NCBI GenBank assembly: GCA_963402885.1
Contig: OY727101.1
Location: forward strand, 15,228,417 to 15,292,416
Direction of reading: 5' to 3'
Source: Antedon bifida
Taxonomy: Eukaryota; Echinodermata; Crinoidea; Comatulida; Antedonidae
Length of the DNA stretch: 64,000 nucleotides
Shown one piece after another: positions 25,734 through 38,850 of the stretch. The first letter of the stretch is position 1. Every line of letters begins with the position of its first letter. The notes beneath the pieces are model-generated. The model searched no databases and was not told where the DNA came from. It was given only the letters and a program-made list of their open reading frames with translations. Position numbers and translations under genes: made by a program.

Positions 25734-26626
25734 ATATGCTTTATAAGTAGGCCTATCCTATAAATTTGATTAAAGGGTAGCTCCTGCTTCTACTGTTTCT
25801 ACAGAGTCAATTTCTTTGGATCAACAAAAAGAACATTTAATCTATAATATTTATGCAGCACCACTTTTTCATTCTGCTTCACCGCTGACGAAAAACAGGT
25901 GAGTTTTTCTAGCAATGTTGTTGCAATGATTTATATTTTAGAATAAACAATAAAAACTAGCCCGGAGCTACCCTTTAAGCATCCTTTAAAAAAAAAAACT
26001 TGAATACTTTCATGATGTTAGTAAAACATTGAAGTAGCTAAATTAGCATTTTCACCGTAGAGGATATAATGTTGTAACTAAAGTGACAATTCGAGCGTGA
26101 CACAAGGTTCATTATTATGCAGGTAATTAATTTAATAATAAATATTATACAATATATAGTGACTGTTAGTTGAATGGAGAGTGCAACAGTCAACGAATAG
26201 CAACACACAACACACCACAGGCTTCAAGCCTTTAATCAACACAAAACCCGCCATTTATATCTGAACCGGATGCTAGGCTACAGGTCGTTCACGCATTTTT
26301 TGTTTGGCTGCAGAGCAAAGCAATAATTATACAGCGCACTATTTGGTTGCTAAATAGACTACAGTAGGCCTATATCGGCCTAGCCTATCGCGTGGCTCAA
26401 ATAGCTCAAAATTGGACAACGAATACGAAAGCAACAAATCAAATCATGACAAGGATGATTTCTATACTGCACATGAATGATAGGCGTCCTTGCATCGTCG
26501 TGCCACTAATGATATAAATGCAGAATGTAGTTAGCCATGTTTAAAAAGTAGACCTAGTAGTTAATAATGCAGCACGGGTAGTTCTACCCCGGATATCCAC
26601 CTATCCGTACATATAACCATGAACAT

Positions 26627-26632
26627 TTTATT
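26627..26632 (-). terminator. Candidate poly(A) signal of FGF-like gene A
   Basis: AATAAA on the minus strand about 175 nt after the stop codon. Could be chance. Confidence 0.3.
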
Positions 26633-26803
26633 ACGGCAGTAATAGATTTTATAGGATTCCTGGAATATCTTCAAGGCCGGACATTTTATCTCCCAATTTT
26701 GTTTACGGCTATAGGCTAGGCCTATCTAAGTGGTTATAACTCATTTCAATTTTCAGTTCTCATATTTTCTGGTTAAGAGTTGTTTTCATAACCAATACAG
26801 TAT

Positions 26804-28727
26804 TCAATAAAAATTGGAGGAAATAAAAATGAATGTATTTCTAAATTCGGTTTGTGTATCAGAAGATGCGACACGACCACGTCTGCTTACCGTAAGAAAG
26901 CGCCCTCGTTTTGCTTGGTCGCTAGAGGGCTCATTTGCAGGTCGATCTCGAATACCAATTCTGAATTGTATTAATGATTGAAAAGAAACGAAACATGAGC
27001 GCCGACTGAAGCTTTCTCGCCACAAAATATCGAAGTTTTCTTCACACAGAATGTTTGACTCTGTATTCTGCGAAATAAAGAAATATATTTATTACACCGC
27101 TAATACATACCATGATTTGAATAAATCATAAAAAAATACATACAAAATGATAAAATAAATCACTGATATTACAAATATATACATTTATAAAAGATTTTCC
27201 AGGATAGCCCTAAACGCTTTTTAGCTTATTTTTTGGGATCCTTTAATATTCTAAATTAATCTAACAATTACAACGTATTGCATTAAACTAGTGAAAGTTA
27301 ATTAACTCTTCCCTGATTAAACAAAAATATAACCAAAATAGTAAATAAACGATGTCTCTATGCGCTCGATAATAAAGAGAAAGAGTGGAAAACAAAAGGA
27401 AGAGAACAAAAAGACAAAAACACCAAGCTAGCACTCAAACCGGAGTATGGGGATACACCATCACCGCTAACTTACACACTGTTCCCCAGTTAGCATCGGT
27501 TAAGTCTTTTCAGGGATCCGGTGCCTCCTAGCCTAGTCAGAAAACAACAACAAGCAAGAAAGCCACATGGATACTTACATTTCTAGCTGAAATCTTCCCA
27601 TGTTTGTCCATAGACAGATAAAGACCAGTATCAGCACCCCGGATAATAAACAAACTAGGCCCAACAGCGAATGTTGTCACAAGAACTGAAATCAAATTTG
27701 ATTTTTATTTTTTAAAATTGTATATTTAGGCAAGGATAACCATAAGCGAATTCATTCACTATCCTTCTTAAAGGTGGTTAAGACAAACATATACACAAGA
27801 TGCTCTACATAAACAAAGTCTTATTACAAGTCTTTGAGAGTGGAGTTGTAATTTGTCATTAGAAAAAAATCCTGACATAACCCAGGACCCTTGAATTGGT
27901 AACCAAGCATCATAACCACCAAGCCACAACTCCAATATTTAGATTGGCCAGTATTATTAAGGAATAGTAACTAGTAAACTAGTTGGTAGTCGTAATAGTA
28001 GAATGTTATAGTTGAACCATACAGATATTATCGTGAACTTAAAACTAGGACTAATTTGTAGTTATAGTAGATGTATACTAAAACTGGAGGAGTATACAGT
28101 AGGTCTAAATTAGAAGTGGTAATAGCGTAATAGTATACATTTAGTATGTATAAGATTAGGTCTAGGCCAGCTACTGTAAATGTAAATGGGGGAATAACCT
28201 GCGACTTGCAGCCGACTGGGCTGAATTGCAGAACTTCAGTAGTACTTCTGAAGGTGGATTACCAACAAAACAGAAAGTTACTTAAAATAGCACAACTAAG
28301 CCAGTCGAATAGCCAGTAGTGTGTAGCGCCTTATTTTCGTGACTAAAAAGCTTAACAACCGGAGAAAAGTGTTAGTATTATTATTTCCTGAACAAACCAC
28401 AGATAGTTCTAAGTAAATCAAATTCGTTTGTCACTCACCGTATTTATCTTTACAGTTGGTAGTTCCACTGACACGTCCTTCGGGATCAATACGAAGAAAG
28501 AAACCATTTCGTGATAAAATCTTTTTCACAAATTGGTGGTTTTCGTTCAAATTTGTAATATTGGAACCCATCTCTTTACTTTCTGAATTTAGTCCGTCGT
28601 TGAAGTAATCAACAATTGAGTCGTTCATTTCACTTTGGACAGTTGGCTCAACCAAGAAACTTACTGTTTCTTCCATTCCCCAGCTGATAAAAGCCCACAA
28701 CAAAACTATTTTTAGTACCGAATTCAT
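26804..28727 (-). CDS. Divergent secreted FGF-like ligand, gene A (three exons)
   Basis: Exons are 28727-28439, 27685-27579 and 27067-26804, giving 219 aa. Donors are GTGAGT and GTAAGT; acceptors are GATTTCAG and TTTCGCAG; phases are 1 and 0. An N-terminal hydrophobic stretch after Lys6 (IVLLWAFISW) suggests a signal peptide. Sequons lie at N35 and N56. The beta-trefoil core starts near residue 70: LSRNGFFLRIDPEGRVSG is the FGF first repeat, GADTGLYLSMDKHGKI (113-128) the G-x-YL-x-M-x-x-G repeat, WRESFSRRSCF (148-158) the FREQF-like strand, and FLTVSRRGRV...FIFIS the last repeat. A 107-nt middle exon between phase-1 and phase-0 introns is the FGF gene plan. Heparin-site differences and cysteines C92, C140 and C157 are unusual. 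By eye it is nearest FGF9/16/20, but orthology is unproven. Tandem paralogues are at 40983 and 53957. Confidence 0.85.
27715..27960 (-). mobile_element. tRNA-derived SINE in intron 1 of FGF-like gene A
   Basis: Read on the minus strand from about 27935: GGAGTTGTGGCTTGGTGGTT (A box) and GGGTCCTGGGTTATGTC (B box, worn). A body follows, then a tail 'ggatagtgaatgaattcgct...ggttatccttgcc'. That tail matches the SINE at 29720-30112 ('ggacagtgattaattcact...ggtaatccttggcc'). Confidence 0.65.
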
Positions 28728-29719
28728 CTTTCATACAGTGCAAAAGTTATCTGAAAAGAGAGGACAACTTACACACTAAGATAATATGTAATTTGTGTTT
28801 ATTTGGTATGCATAGATCATTAAACAACAAAAGATAAACGGGTATTGTAATTTTAAGTTATTGTGCTAATTAATTTGATTTAACTTTCCCGTGTAAATTA
28901 GTGGAAAAGAAATATAATTTTGATTGGGAAAAATCTGTGTCCACATAAGTACTAAAGGCCCTAAAGTCTTTACCACGCTAAACATACTGCAATGCAGATC
29001 TACAAAGCTACTAGTAAAATATTGATATCCATAGAACCCAGTCCAGTGGACACCTCGGACCATTCAGGGGACATTACTGTTAAGGGGACACTTTTCAACA
29101 TTATACTGACAACCACTAAACCTAAGATAGGGATGCCGAATACGCTTTGTGCGAGAGCAAAATAGACTCACCGTGCTCATGAGAGTTGTAGTTAATTCAC
29201 CAGCCTTTTGTACATATTATAAAATATAGAAAATAAAGCATCTGAATGATAGACTTAGTGTACAACAAAACCGGATACGTAACAGCAGGCGAAGACGAAT
29301 GTGGACAAAGCCTTGACCAATACAGACCGGTTGATGTGGAAGGTGCGCAAGGACATGCTCAGGAAATGTCAGTGTGGGAGGTTATTAATTGATACAGGGA
29401 ATAGATAAGTACTTATAGCTTCTTGCTCAATACACGGAAAACAATCAATGCTAAAACAAAGTCTACAGCTGCATATTTTTCAATCGAGTAATCTTTATTT
29501 CCACAATATTTTCATAGCAACTGAAATTCATTCGTTCATTGATTCCGTCATGACTGACGGTTCGTGACTGCAATGATGGATCGCCAATTAGATCGGTCTT
29601 CAGTTAGTTGATATATTATGTGTGTATAGGTTGTCCAATTAATTTACCTTTGTCGCAACTGATTTTACAAAATATGCATTTTCTTGTATTGTGTAGGACT
29701 ATGTAGAACAAGTTATTCC

Positions 29720-30112
29720 AAAATGTACGTTTTATTTATTTATTTTTTATTTATTTTATTTATTTTATGTCTTTAGGCAATGTGGCCAAGGATTACCAAT
29801 AGTGAATTAATCACTGTCCTATCAGATAGGTGGTAATCCCCCTGATACAGGGGCTATTGTGTGAACCAGTTCACCGGGGTAACCCCCTACTCTTCTTCGA
29901 ATAATGAACTGGGTTCTTTAAAGTACACACAGGTTATAACTGTGTACACTGGACCTACGGTTTATAGTCCTTATCCGAGAAGACTTGTTCCACCACCAGA
30001 ACTAGGAGCGAGTCGGCCTCGAACCCTTGCCGATGTTGTTGTTGGCTCTTTAGGTACGGTAAACGGCGCCCCTGCCTTAACCGCTCGGCCATATGACTCG
30101 CTAGTCATTTTT
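29720..30112 (-). mobile_element. tRNA-derived SINE, near full length
   Basis: On the minus strand the head GCGAGTCATATGGCCGAGCG...GGTTCGAGGCCGACTCGC has a perfect 7-bp acceptor-like stem, an A box (TGGCCGAGCGGTTAAGGC) and a B box (GGTTCGAGGCC). This looks like a tRNA-Ser/Leu type with a long insert. The middle carries 'ggactataaaccgtaggtcc...aagaagagtaggggg', a core shared with 55434-55640. The end is an ATAAAATAAATAA-type tail. Its length of about 390 bp fits a SINE. The head also explains the open frames seen here. Confidence 0.8.
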
Positions 30113-30218
30113 TTTGAAGTTAAAGTTTTAAAAAATGGAAAATATTGTTGCAGTATAAATTGTCTTCTCAAAATGAAGAATGATTTGAATTATTCTTAAC
30201 TTATGTGTCAGTGGCACT

Positions 30219-31085
30219 CTTCCGAATGGAAGGAGTAACAATCTGAACGGCACTCAACCAAACGATTAACTATCTGGTTGGAGTGAATCAATCTGAAGCG
30301 GCCCTCTGTAGAATGATGATTCACTCTGAAGGAGTAACAATCTGAACGGCACACTGCAAAACGATTAACTCTGGTTGGAGTGAATCAATCTAAAGCGACC
30401 CTCTGTAGAACGATTCACTCTGATGGAGTAACACTCTGAACGGCACTCAACCAAACGATTAACTCTGGTTAGAGTGAATCAATCTGAAGCCGCTCTCTGT
30501 AGACCGATTCACTCTGAAGGAGGAGTAACAATCTGAACGGCACTCTACCAAACGATTAACCCTGTTGGAGTGAATCAATCTGAAGCGGCCCTTTGTAGAA
30601 CGATTCACTCTAAAAGAGTAACAATCTGAACGGCATTCTACCAAACGATTAACTGGTTGGAGTGAATCAATCTGAAGCGGTCCTCTGTAGAACGATTCAC
30701 TCTGAAGGAGTAACAATCTGAACGCCATTCTACCAAACGATTAACTGGTTGGAGTGAATCAATCTGAAGCGGCCCTCTGTAGAACGATTCACTCTGAAGG
30801 AGTAACAATCTGAACGGCATTCTACCAAACGATTAACTGGTTGGAGTGAATCAATCAGAAGCGGCCCTCTGTAGAACGATTCACTCTGAAGGAGTAACAA
30901 TCTGAACGGCATTCTACCAAACGATTAACTGGTTGGAGTGAATCAATCTGAAGCGGCCCTCTGTAGAACGATTCACTCTGAAGGAGTAACAATCTGAACG
31001 GCATTCTACCAAACGGTTAACTCTGGTTGGAGTGAATCAATCTGAAGCGGCCCTTTGTAAAACGATTCACTCTGAAGGAGTGGAT
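30219..31085. repeat. ~92-bp minisatellite, about 9-10 units
   Basis: The unit order is GGAGTAACAATCTGAACGGC, 'attctaccaaacgattaact', GGTTGGAGTGAATCAATCTG, AAGCGGCCCTCTGTAGAACG, ATTCACTCTGAA. The middle units (about 30600-31000) are nearly identical at 92 bp. Outer units vary through small indels, as expected for an array homogenised from its centre. Each unit contains the inverted pair GAGTGAATC / GATTCACTC. Long minus-strand open frames here are translations of the repeat. Confidence 0.95.
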
Positions 31086-31782
31086 CAATCTAGATTAAAC
31101 TGATTTGATTTAATTCAGCATCATACAAAACAGTTACAGATAAAATTCAATGAATATATATAGGAAACAAAAGATTGAAACATCAACAATATACAAAAAG
31201 GTGATACCAAGGCAAAGCCATAAAAGTGAATTCAACCTAATTCCCACCCACTCCTAATACCAACTTAACCTTGTCATTGAAGTATATCTTTATCATATTT
31301 AATTGGCTAATCTTATCTTATATCGACTAATCTTTAACATTTGAAAGTCATGCAACTTACTTTCATTAGGAGGCCTACCGTAAGCTAGTCATATCTCTGT
31401 ATCTTGTTAGATTAGAAAATACAACTTTGTTATATTCCTCTCGTTGAACAACCAGGCTGCTACTGGTTATAACCATTCCTTACAGCATCAGATAAATTTT
31501 AATGATACATTAATTAGCATAAAAAATGTTTTTTCCATTGGATGTGTGGGTATTTTTTATTTAACGTTTATTTTACTACGAACAATGTTATAGGCCTGTG
31601 TCATACTTTTTAGCGTAATAAAAGAAATAGAAATTTATGAGGCAAATTAACTTGAAGTAACTCCAAAGTTAAATATCGTAACATAAATTATTCAGAAAGC
31701 TAATTTGCATATTGTGTTAACTTGAGTGATCTTTTTTCATAAAATCTATCGGATGTTTCTTTTATCTTTTAAGTTCTACATA

Positions 31783-31859
31783 AACAAGGCCATATACTTG
31801 GCTGCAGTCGCGTGCTCAAATTTGAGTCAGTGTTTACCGACCAACCAACCGACCGACTA
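31783..31859 (-). repeat. GGTCGGTC-family dispersed repeat, inverted
   Basis: AACAAGGCCATATACTTG, CTGCAGTCGCGTGCTC, GTGTTTACCGACCAACCAAC: the family blocks in reverse complement. The GCTCACTATG block is missing. Confidence 0.8.
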
Positions 31860-33374
31860 AAAAACACCGACCTTTTGTTTATATCAAGCAGTTGTATTTT
31901 CTTCAATACGCTACAGTGCACATTTCTACATCATTCTCAACTTTTATTTGTTTTTTCTGAAACTAACTTTACTACTACTTAATATGAGGTGTGGTACCCA
32001 AAATCCTTCAACATTCTGAACCAAAACCTTAAAAGTCATTTTCCACAATCAACTATATAGAACTTACTGTGTTGTAAGCTTACTGGCAATGACGCATGCG
32101 CAGTTTGATTTCTAGAATATAAATTATGGTAGGTCTATTGTATCGGATATTACCGATTGATTGTTGGTGTGCAATTAGTGCCATCATTGTTCAAGGTTGT
32201 CAATCAATCAATAACATATTTCATGATATGATATTTAAATTTTAAGAAAGAAGCGGGCGAATCCAACCGACAAAAACAAAAATAAAACGCCTTACGCGTT
32301 GTAGTTATCAGTAAAACGGTCCTTTAAATATCTTAGGTGTTACTTCGATAATGTAAAATAAACATTTATAGCTCATCTTCGTTGCTGTAATCATTGGGTT
32401 GACATGCTTAGCCATATGGTAAAATAACTATATCTTCATTTTACTGTCTTATAAATATTTATTTACACAATACTCAAAGAAATTTACCGCACATAAACAC
32501 ATTGGTAATCAGGAGTAGATAACATACACAGCTACCTATTATAAAACCGAAACAACACTTCAGGATTATATAAGGTGATTTACTATATACATAATATTAA
32601 TAAATATTTATTTCCCTTTACACAAAGACATTTTTCTGAACATAAAATGTTAATCTGCGTGCTATATAATCAGTACAGCCACCGTTCCGTAACAAAATCA
32701 TTGGTCTAACTGTATACAAAATGAGAATTGAATGAGTATAGGCCTACTGTAGTCAACACACATACATTGAGCACTTTTACAAAATAACGAATGGAGTTTA
32801 GTTTGCTTCAGTTTACTTTAGTTTAAGGTAAGTGTGATATTCATTAATAAAACAAAATTTAATTTTCTTAAATTTTCAGCAAGAAAATACATTTCTGGAT
32901 CCATTTTTTCTTTTCTGTACTATTTGGGACATTTTCTGTGGTTTTTCAGGCCTAAACTTAGGCCTAATATAATTAATTCAGTTTTAAATAATAGTCCCCG
33001 AAACCTTGAAATACCGTGATGGGGTGTCTCCAAAGAAAGGGGTTATATACTGTCCGTAAAACGCAATTTCTAGGCTATATTGTTTTGATATTTTGTTTCA
33101 TAGACAATGATAATTATGTACGACATTATAAATAACCTTTTGACATTTTGACCGTTTTGTGGCAGAAACATCATAATCGTTATAATTCTGACGTACTGGT
33201 AACTGACTGGTAACCGCTGTATGAACTTACAAATGGAGTAAACTTACGTACTTAAACAAGAATTCTGTAATACTGCAGACAGTCACACTAATTTCTATTT
33301 GATCTTTTATAGAAATCCATTCATCGTCCGTACACCAGAAGTAAGATACATTTTGTACATTAATGGATGAATTA

Positions 33375-33791
33375 AAGGACAATTTGACCGAGGACCATAT
33401 TTTAACAACGTATTAGGGACGTACATGTTATTTCAGAACGCGAGATTAAAGATATCGCCGCACGCGCTCGCCGTACAGCCGTCGCCCGTAATTTGCTGTG
33501 ACGTCACAGGTGCATCGTTATGAATTTTCTGGCAAAGTCTGTCAAACCGCGAAAATTTCTAGTAAACACACTTTAAATCGTAAAAAATAAAAATGTTGAT
33601 TTTGTTTTTGTTTCTTTCGCTTATCTGGACTCATTAGGTAGATTTTGCGATGCACCTGTGACGTCACAACAATTTACGGCGACGGCTGTACGGCGAACGT
33701 GTGCGGCGATATCCTTAATCTCGCGATTGTTCTGAAATTATGTACATTCTAAATACGTTGTAAAAATATGGTCCTCGGTCAAATTGTCCTT
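33375..33791. mobile_element. Fold-back element with ~143-bp inverted arms
   Basis: 33375-33517 and 33648-33791 are inverted copies at roughly 85-90% identity (AAGGACAATTTGACCGAGGA... against ...TCCTCGGTCAAATTGTCCTT) around a 130-bp loop. Each arm contains TGACGTCA, the CREB/ATF palindrome, and a CpG-rich 'gccgtacagccgtcgcc' block. No frame. Confidence 0.9.
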
Positions 33792-34199
33792 ATGTCGCCT
33801 TCCATTTACTGGTACGTTCACACGTACGGCTCAAATAGTAAGGTAATTCACGGATAAATGTCAAGGTGTTCACATGTACGGTGTTCGTTATATTAATGAA
33901 TTGCGTTAAACACACGAGTCCAAGTCTGAGCCCTTACTATTTGGTGTGAACAGCTTGTGCATACTATAACTTCAATTATGGCGGCGATTTCACTCCATAG
34001 CTAAGTGAGGAGGACACGAATACAAATTGATGTTCGGATTAAAGTATAATGTGTAAAACTGTGGCATGACGGCGACAAAATTATTGTTCTTCTCTTCTCA
34101 TATATGCTTTTAATCTCTTTTATGATTTACAGTACTAATTTCTTTTTACTCTCTTCACAATGTCATACTAAATGCTGAAAGCGACAAAGGGCGCGCTAC

Positions 34200-34719
34200 T
34201 TAAAGATGTATTGTCCCTTTGACTAATTCTACAAAAATTCATGTAAAAAAATATTTAGAAAAAAAGTGGGTCATTTTGAAGTATCATAATAGTTATTAAC
34301 TTTCACCAAAAATTAGTCAAAAAAAAAATCATTTAACTGAAATACAGACGTTTTTTTGTTCAAAAAGTTTTCGACCAAAACATATCTCATAATGCAACGC
34401 GCTTGTTTGGCTACTCTGTATGCATAATCATAAAACTAACTCGCGATCTGTGTGAAAACACATTCACCTGATGATCCTAATTAGCATCATGCATAATGCA
34501 TACTCGTGGTTTGAAATCTTTGTTTACTTTCGCTCGCGACGATTTTCCAGACGAAATTTAATTCAATTAATTTACCTGTTAATTACGTAAACTTGTTGTT
34601 TTTGGCTCGAATTTTCGACTTAAAGTAAATAACTTTATTATTACTTTGATATAGCCAATTTAAATTTAGAATATTTCTTTTTTCATTTTTTTGTGTTTCA
34701 AGGGACAATACATCTTTAA
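34200..34719 (+). mobile_element. MITE family M4, young copy
   Basis: Starts TTAAAGATGTATTGTCCC and ends GGGACAATACATCTTTAA, with TTAA at both borders. The 520-bp interior includes 'aagtgggtcattttgaag', 'catatctcataatgcaacgc' and 'ctcgcgacgattttccagacg'. It is near-identical to 39676-40213 and to the inverted 61445-61998. It lacks a ~25-bp stretch, 'ataactttgaattcc...', present in the others. Confidence 0.92.
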
Positions 34720-35330
34720 TATTTCGGTTCATATTTTATAAGGTACTGATAATTTGAGGCTTTTGTGACGTCACAAACATATATTTCCTGTATATATTTT
34801 CCTGTTTTTATCGTGCAAACAAAATGATATTTAAAATATTGTAATGTTTTATCACGGATCTTTGCACCCGCCCTATTTTTAATATTCTACAAGATGATGT
34901 TATTTATGATATTATAACATTATTTCCCAACCAGCAGACGACAGGTTAATTTAATTTTATGTTGATAAATTTAATATTTTATCCTAGTGTTTATCGAGGT
35001 CAACCCATTAGCCTAAATTTCAGTTTGTTGCTTACAAACTGAATCTTATTTGAATGAAAGAGTTGTAAGTTTAAACTTAAAAAAGGGCTCACTATGTGAT
35101 AATGTTTACCAGGCAAGCGAAGTCGGTTTGTATTGAATACGGTCTTTATTACTTAGTTTTGTTATTGTAGCCAGACAACAATTAACAACTGTTCTTTATT
35201 TTAATTGTACATTTTATATATACACAATTGGATGTGGTCTTAGACACATTACATTATGGAGGAATTAGTAACTAGTTTATCTATGTAAGTATACATATAT
35301 TATTATTATTATGTCTGTCTAATGACACGT

Positions 35331-35351
35331 GATATATATATATATATATAT
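35331..35351. repeat. TA microsatellite
   Basis: About ten TA dinucleotides between GTGATA and TTATCTCG. Confidence 0.9.
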
Positions 35352-37017
35352 TATCTCGTGACCGTTTTCTATGGCCACCACCAGGTAGGCTTACTTCATT
35401 AAGGCTTCTATGAATGGATGACTGGTTGGGATCAGGAACGCTAGTAGACCAAACCCAGTACCGTTTTGATTACGATCAATCGGGAAATTACCTCACGACG
35501 TTTATATATATGGCTCTGGCGAGAAGTAGGCCTAATTGGAAAACTTAAGTTTTAAAATTATTTTTTACAATTTGAAATAAATCATAGTATATACTTCTCT
35601 TTCAAATTCAATCGATCTAAAACGTAAGTAGGCCTACTATTTTGTTACAATAGTCAGATTTTCATTAATGCTGTAATTAAATTAAAACTTATTTCTTATT
35701 ATCTTTATTGCACCAATTCTAAGAATAAGCAAGAGCGCATCCGTATCTTATCAAAGTTTCTGTTGCGATAGGCTACGAAATTAAAATTGCACATATTTCG
35801 TCACCTCTCTGTTAATTCAGGTGTTTTATATAGGCCTATACTAACTAACTATACTTAGTTTGTGATAACCTACACGTGTCCTAATATTTTCAAAACTTAA
35901 ATGAATTATTATTTCATCTCTATACTTACTATATATAATTATTTGTTTTGTACACTTTAAAAAGTTTTAAAAAACCTTTTGTTGTGTTTCTCTAAATATC
36001 ATACCACTTTCTAACAATAATATTATGCTTTCGACTTAAATTCAACTTATGAATGAATGTACTTACCCTTATTTTTAAAACAGTAAGAGTTTTGAGAGGA
36101 AAACTTTTTCAGAAATGGCGAAAACAGATTTAGTTATTACAGTTGTTAACCATAACGGTTACTGTTTTGAACGTTTACATAAAATGTATTATATAAAAAT
36201 AAATTCTGCAGCTTTCTGCCTAAATATGGAAATGGGCGTTACTACAAAAAGAGATCAAAGTTTACGTCTATTTATCACTGTAGTTAAATGTTATTTGATG
36301 TAAAACAAACATTTTGACATGAATAACTTGCATAACTTTTGACTTAGACCTACATTACTCAAATTTATAACTTTTCAGGTCATACCAACTTGACAATAGA
36401 GAAACTTACTTTAAGGTCTTGCGCAATCCAAAATATCTGGCGACATTCAATTTTTTAAAGATATTTTGTAATTTTTATAAAGTTATTCACTTTCGCCGCA
36501 AAAAAATAACAAACACATAAACAATTTTTTCACAAAACTAACATTATTTCCCCACCGATTTATTTTGTATTTACGACAGGATCACCGGATTGTGTAATCC
36601 TGGAAAAAGATGTTAAATAAGCAAAGATAATGATTTTGCTTATATAAAAAAAGGGAAAACAAAAAGTTAAATTTAACAAAAAAAACTTATTTACTTCCAT
36701 GACATTAGGATTTCTTGACTATTTTATTACTTAATTAAAACTACGTGTTTCCAAGTAAATATTTATTGAAAATAAAGCTAAGCAGACCAAACAAGTTTTT
36801 AACGAATATACAAATCGAATTTGCCTTTTTAAAAGATTAAAAACTCTTAAAATGTGTAGACCGACTCAATAATGAACGTCAAGTTTCTTATGCTGTTTAT
36901 TTGTTTAAAGATTTTCTTTTCACTTAAATTATAAGTGTATTAGTGTTCATATACTAGATTCGCTAGACATCCAGCTAGACAATTTATTGTTTTGCAGAGA
37001 TAAGGCTGGCCCCGTAG

Positions 37018-37081
37018 CCTAATATATATATGTATCTGCATATCAAGCAGGCGGTCCGAGTTCGAGTCTCGGTTGGGGCGA
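37018..37081 (+). pseudogene. tRNA-like sequence, probably a tRNA pseudogene
   Basis: GCCCCGT and TTGGGGC form an acceptor stem with a wobble and a mismatch. TCTGC-ATATCAA-GCAGG forms a 5-bp anticodon stem with a 7-nt loop having T at position 33. CCGAG-TTCGAGT-CTCGG is a perfect T arm, and CTTTTT follows. The D arm is replaced by TAATATATATATG, so it is probably not functional. The nominal anticodon ATC (Asp) is atypical for a eukaryote. Confidence 0.5.
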
Positions 37082-37458
37082 CTTTTTCTCATTCTCACAG
37101 ATTTCCTCATCTTTATCGTTTCAAATTAATTAATTAAATTTCAGTATATCACCGGGCGGTTTCGAATTAATGTTCATCGCCTAAACGGGCGAAATAAATG
37201 TTTATAGGCCTACAGATAGTCTTTAACGAACTATTGTCTATAGGCTATGTACATTATTACGGCAGTAGGCCTATTTGTTTCTAACCTCACTGTATATTCA
37301 GTAGGTGTATGTACATGGTTGGCACGTTATGATGTTTAGATTGGGAAGATAACCTGAACCATAAAATGAATATTTATGTCCCTCCCAGCTGATCTTTGGT
37401 GTGTGATTTCAGTTCATTGCCCGTACGGTTTAAAATATTTGAGCATTTCAGTTTTTAC

Positions 37459-37549
37459 TCTACAGCTCACTATGTCGGTCGGATGGTCGGTCGGTTTGTT
37501 GGTCGGTAAACACTAGCTCAAATTTGAGCACGCGACTGCAGCCATGTCT
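37459..37549 (+). repeat. GGTCGGTC-family dispersed repeat
   Basis: CTACAGCTCACTATGTCGG, GGTC/GGTT variants, AAACACTAGC, GAGCACGCGACTGCAGCCA. The terminal hairpin is partly lost. Confidence 0.8.
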
Positions 37550-38850
37550 ATGACGTTAACCTAACTTGACTTGACTTGAAACTGTAATCGGTAGCTTAAC
37601 TGGAATAATACAACATGGAAGAGCGAGATTCACATTCCCTGATCAGACCACCACCGAAATTACGTTTGGGTGCCTAATTGATCCTTTTTCGGCCGAAGAA
37701 GTAAGACTATTTGTACAAATCTGACAGAAAGATTTAGTTAATACTCAGTAAGAAACTACATAAGAAAAAAAATGATATATATTTACCATTAGAATACTAT
37801 CTTGTAAGCCTGTTGTCCTGTCAATGTCGAGTTGCGGTAAAATCATTTGAGTTACGTTGAGTCGACAGATTTACAGGAAAGGGGGTGAAAATTGATATCA
37901 GAATAGATCACTGTCATTTTAACTAAATGACAGGAAAATGGGTTAAACCTCATAACAATCCACCGAAACCTCACATCGACAAAGACAGGCGTTAGTTACT
38001 TACAGATATTCGCTCGACTTCTTTTGTTTGAGTTACATTTATATATACATTTCAAAGCGTTGATAATTCATTTTCGACACTTAGTTCCAATATATCTTGT
38101 AATGTATATGCCATCATTTCTTTTGTACTATACACTGTAATTTATATTTCAATAAATTATTTTTTACACAAATAAAATAATAATAATAAATAGAAATAAA
38201 ATATAACGAAAATATAACAAATCCTGCGGATATACTCACTTTTTATCTACAGTAATGTTAAATACCAGCAATTATGGTTGTCTATAATGTGTAACCTGTG
38301 TTGAACTTGCCGTTCTGAACTCATTTGTTTGATGCTTACCGATGCTTATTAACCCTTCGTCTTTTTTAAACACAATACCAGAGACACATTATTTGTGAGC
38401 ATTTTCCGTTCGTACTCAAAAAGGAATTTATAATTAGTGAGATGGTTGTTTTCTTCAGTGATGATAACTGATAATTAATAAACTGTAAAATAATTGTTTG
38501 TGATTTGTAGGCCAGTACGTTAGCAAAAAAGTAGCACAAACAACCCAGCATAGGATGTATCGGCGGTATGATAGCATATACACTGTAGTTCAGATGACGT
38601 CATTATATAGTTTAGTATAACAACATTCATTAATAATACGGGTAGTAGGAAATGTCAGTAATGACGTGCTTTGTGTGTCTACTTTAGTTTCCACGAGCAA
38701 ACTCGCAATTCGCAAACAAAAGATAAAGTCTCTTATACTGTAAAAACAAATTTGTTTGCAAATGAAAGGAAATGGGTTATATGTTGTACTTTAATCTACC
38801 TTGTAAAACTTTGGGATTTTTTTTACTCTTGACTGAGTAGATGTTCTTTT

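Larger units (their letters stand above)
21722..26803. other. Intergenic segment between TMEM26 and FGF-like gene A
   Basis: 5.1 kb. The TMEM26 promoter should lie at the left end (minus strand reads away from it). The rest is repeats: the long GGTCGGTC element (23099-23685), a short copy (23722-23790), and a fold-back pair (24911-25733). A candidate poly(A) signal for FGF-like A lies at 26627. No coding exon is seen. Confidence 0.6.

Noticed and set aside
29861-30199. A 112-residue open frame on the + strand
   Set aside because: Lies across the antisense strand of a tRNA-derived SINE.
30459-30912. Repeated Ser/Arg-rich open frames on the minus strand
   Set aside because: The ~92-bp minisatellite read in frame, with no independent coding evidence.
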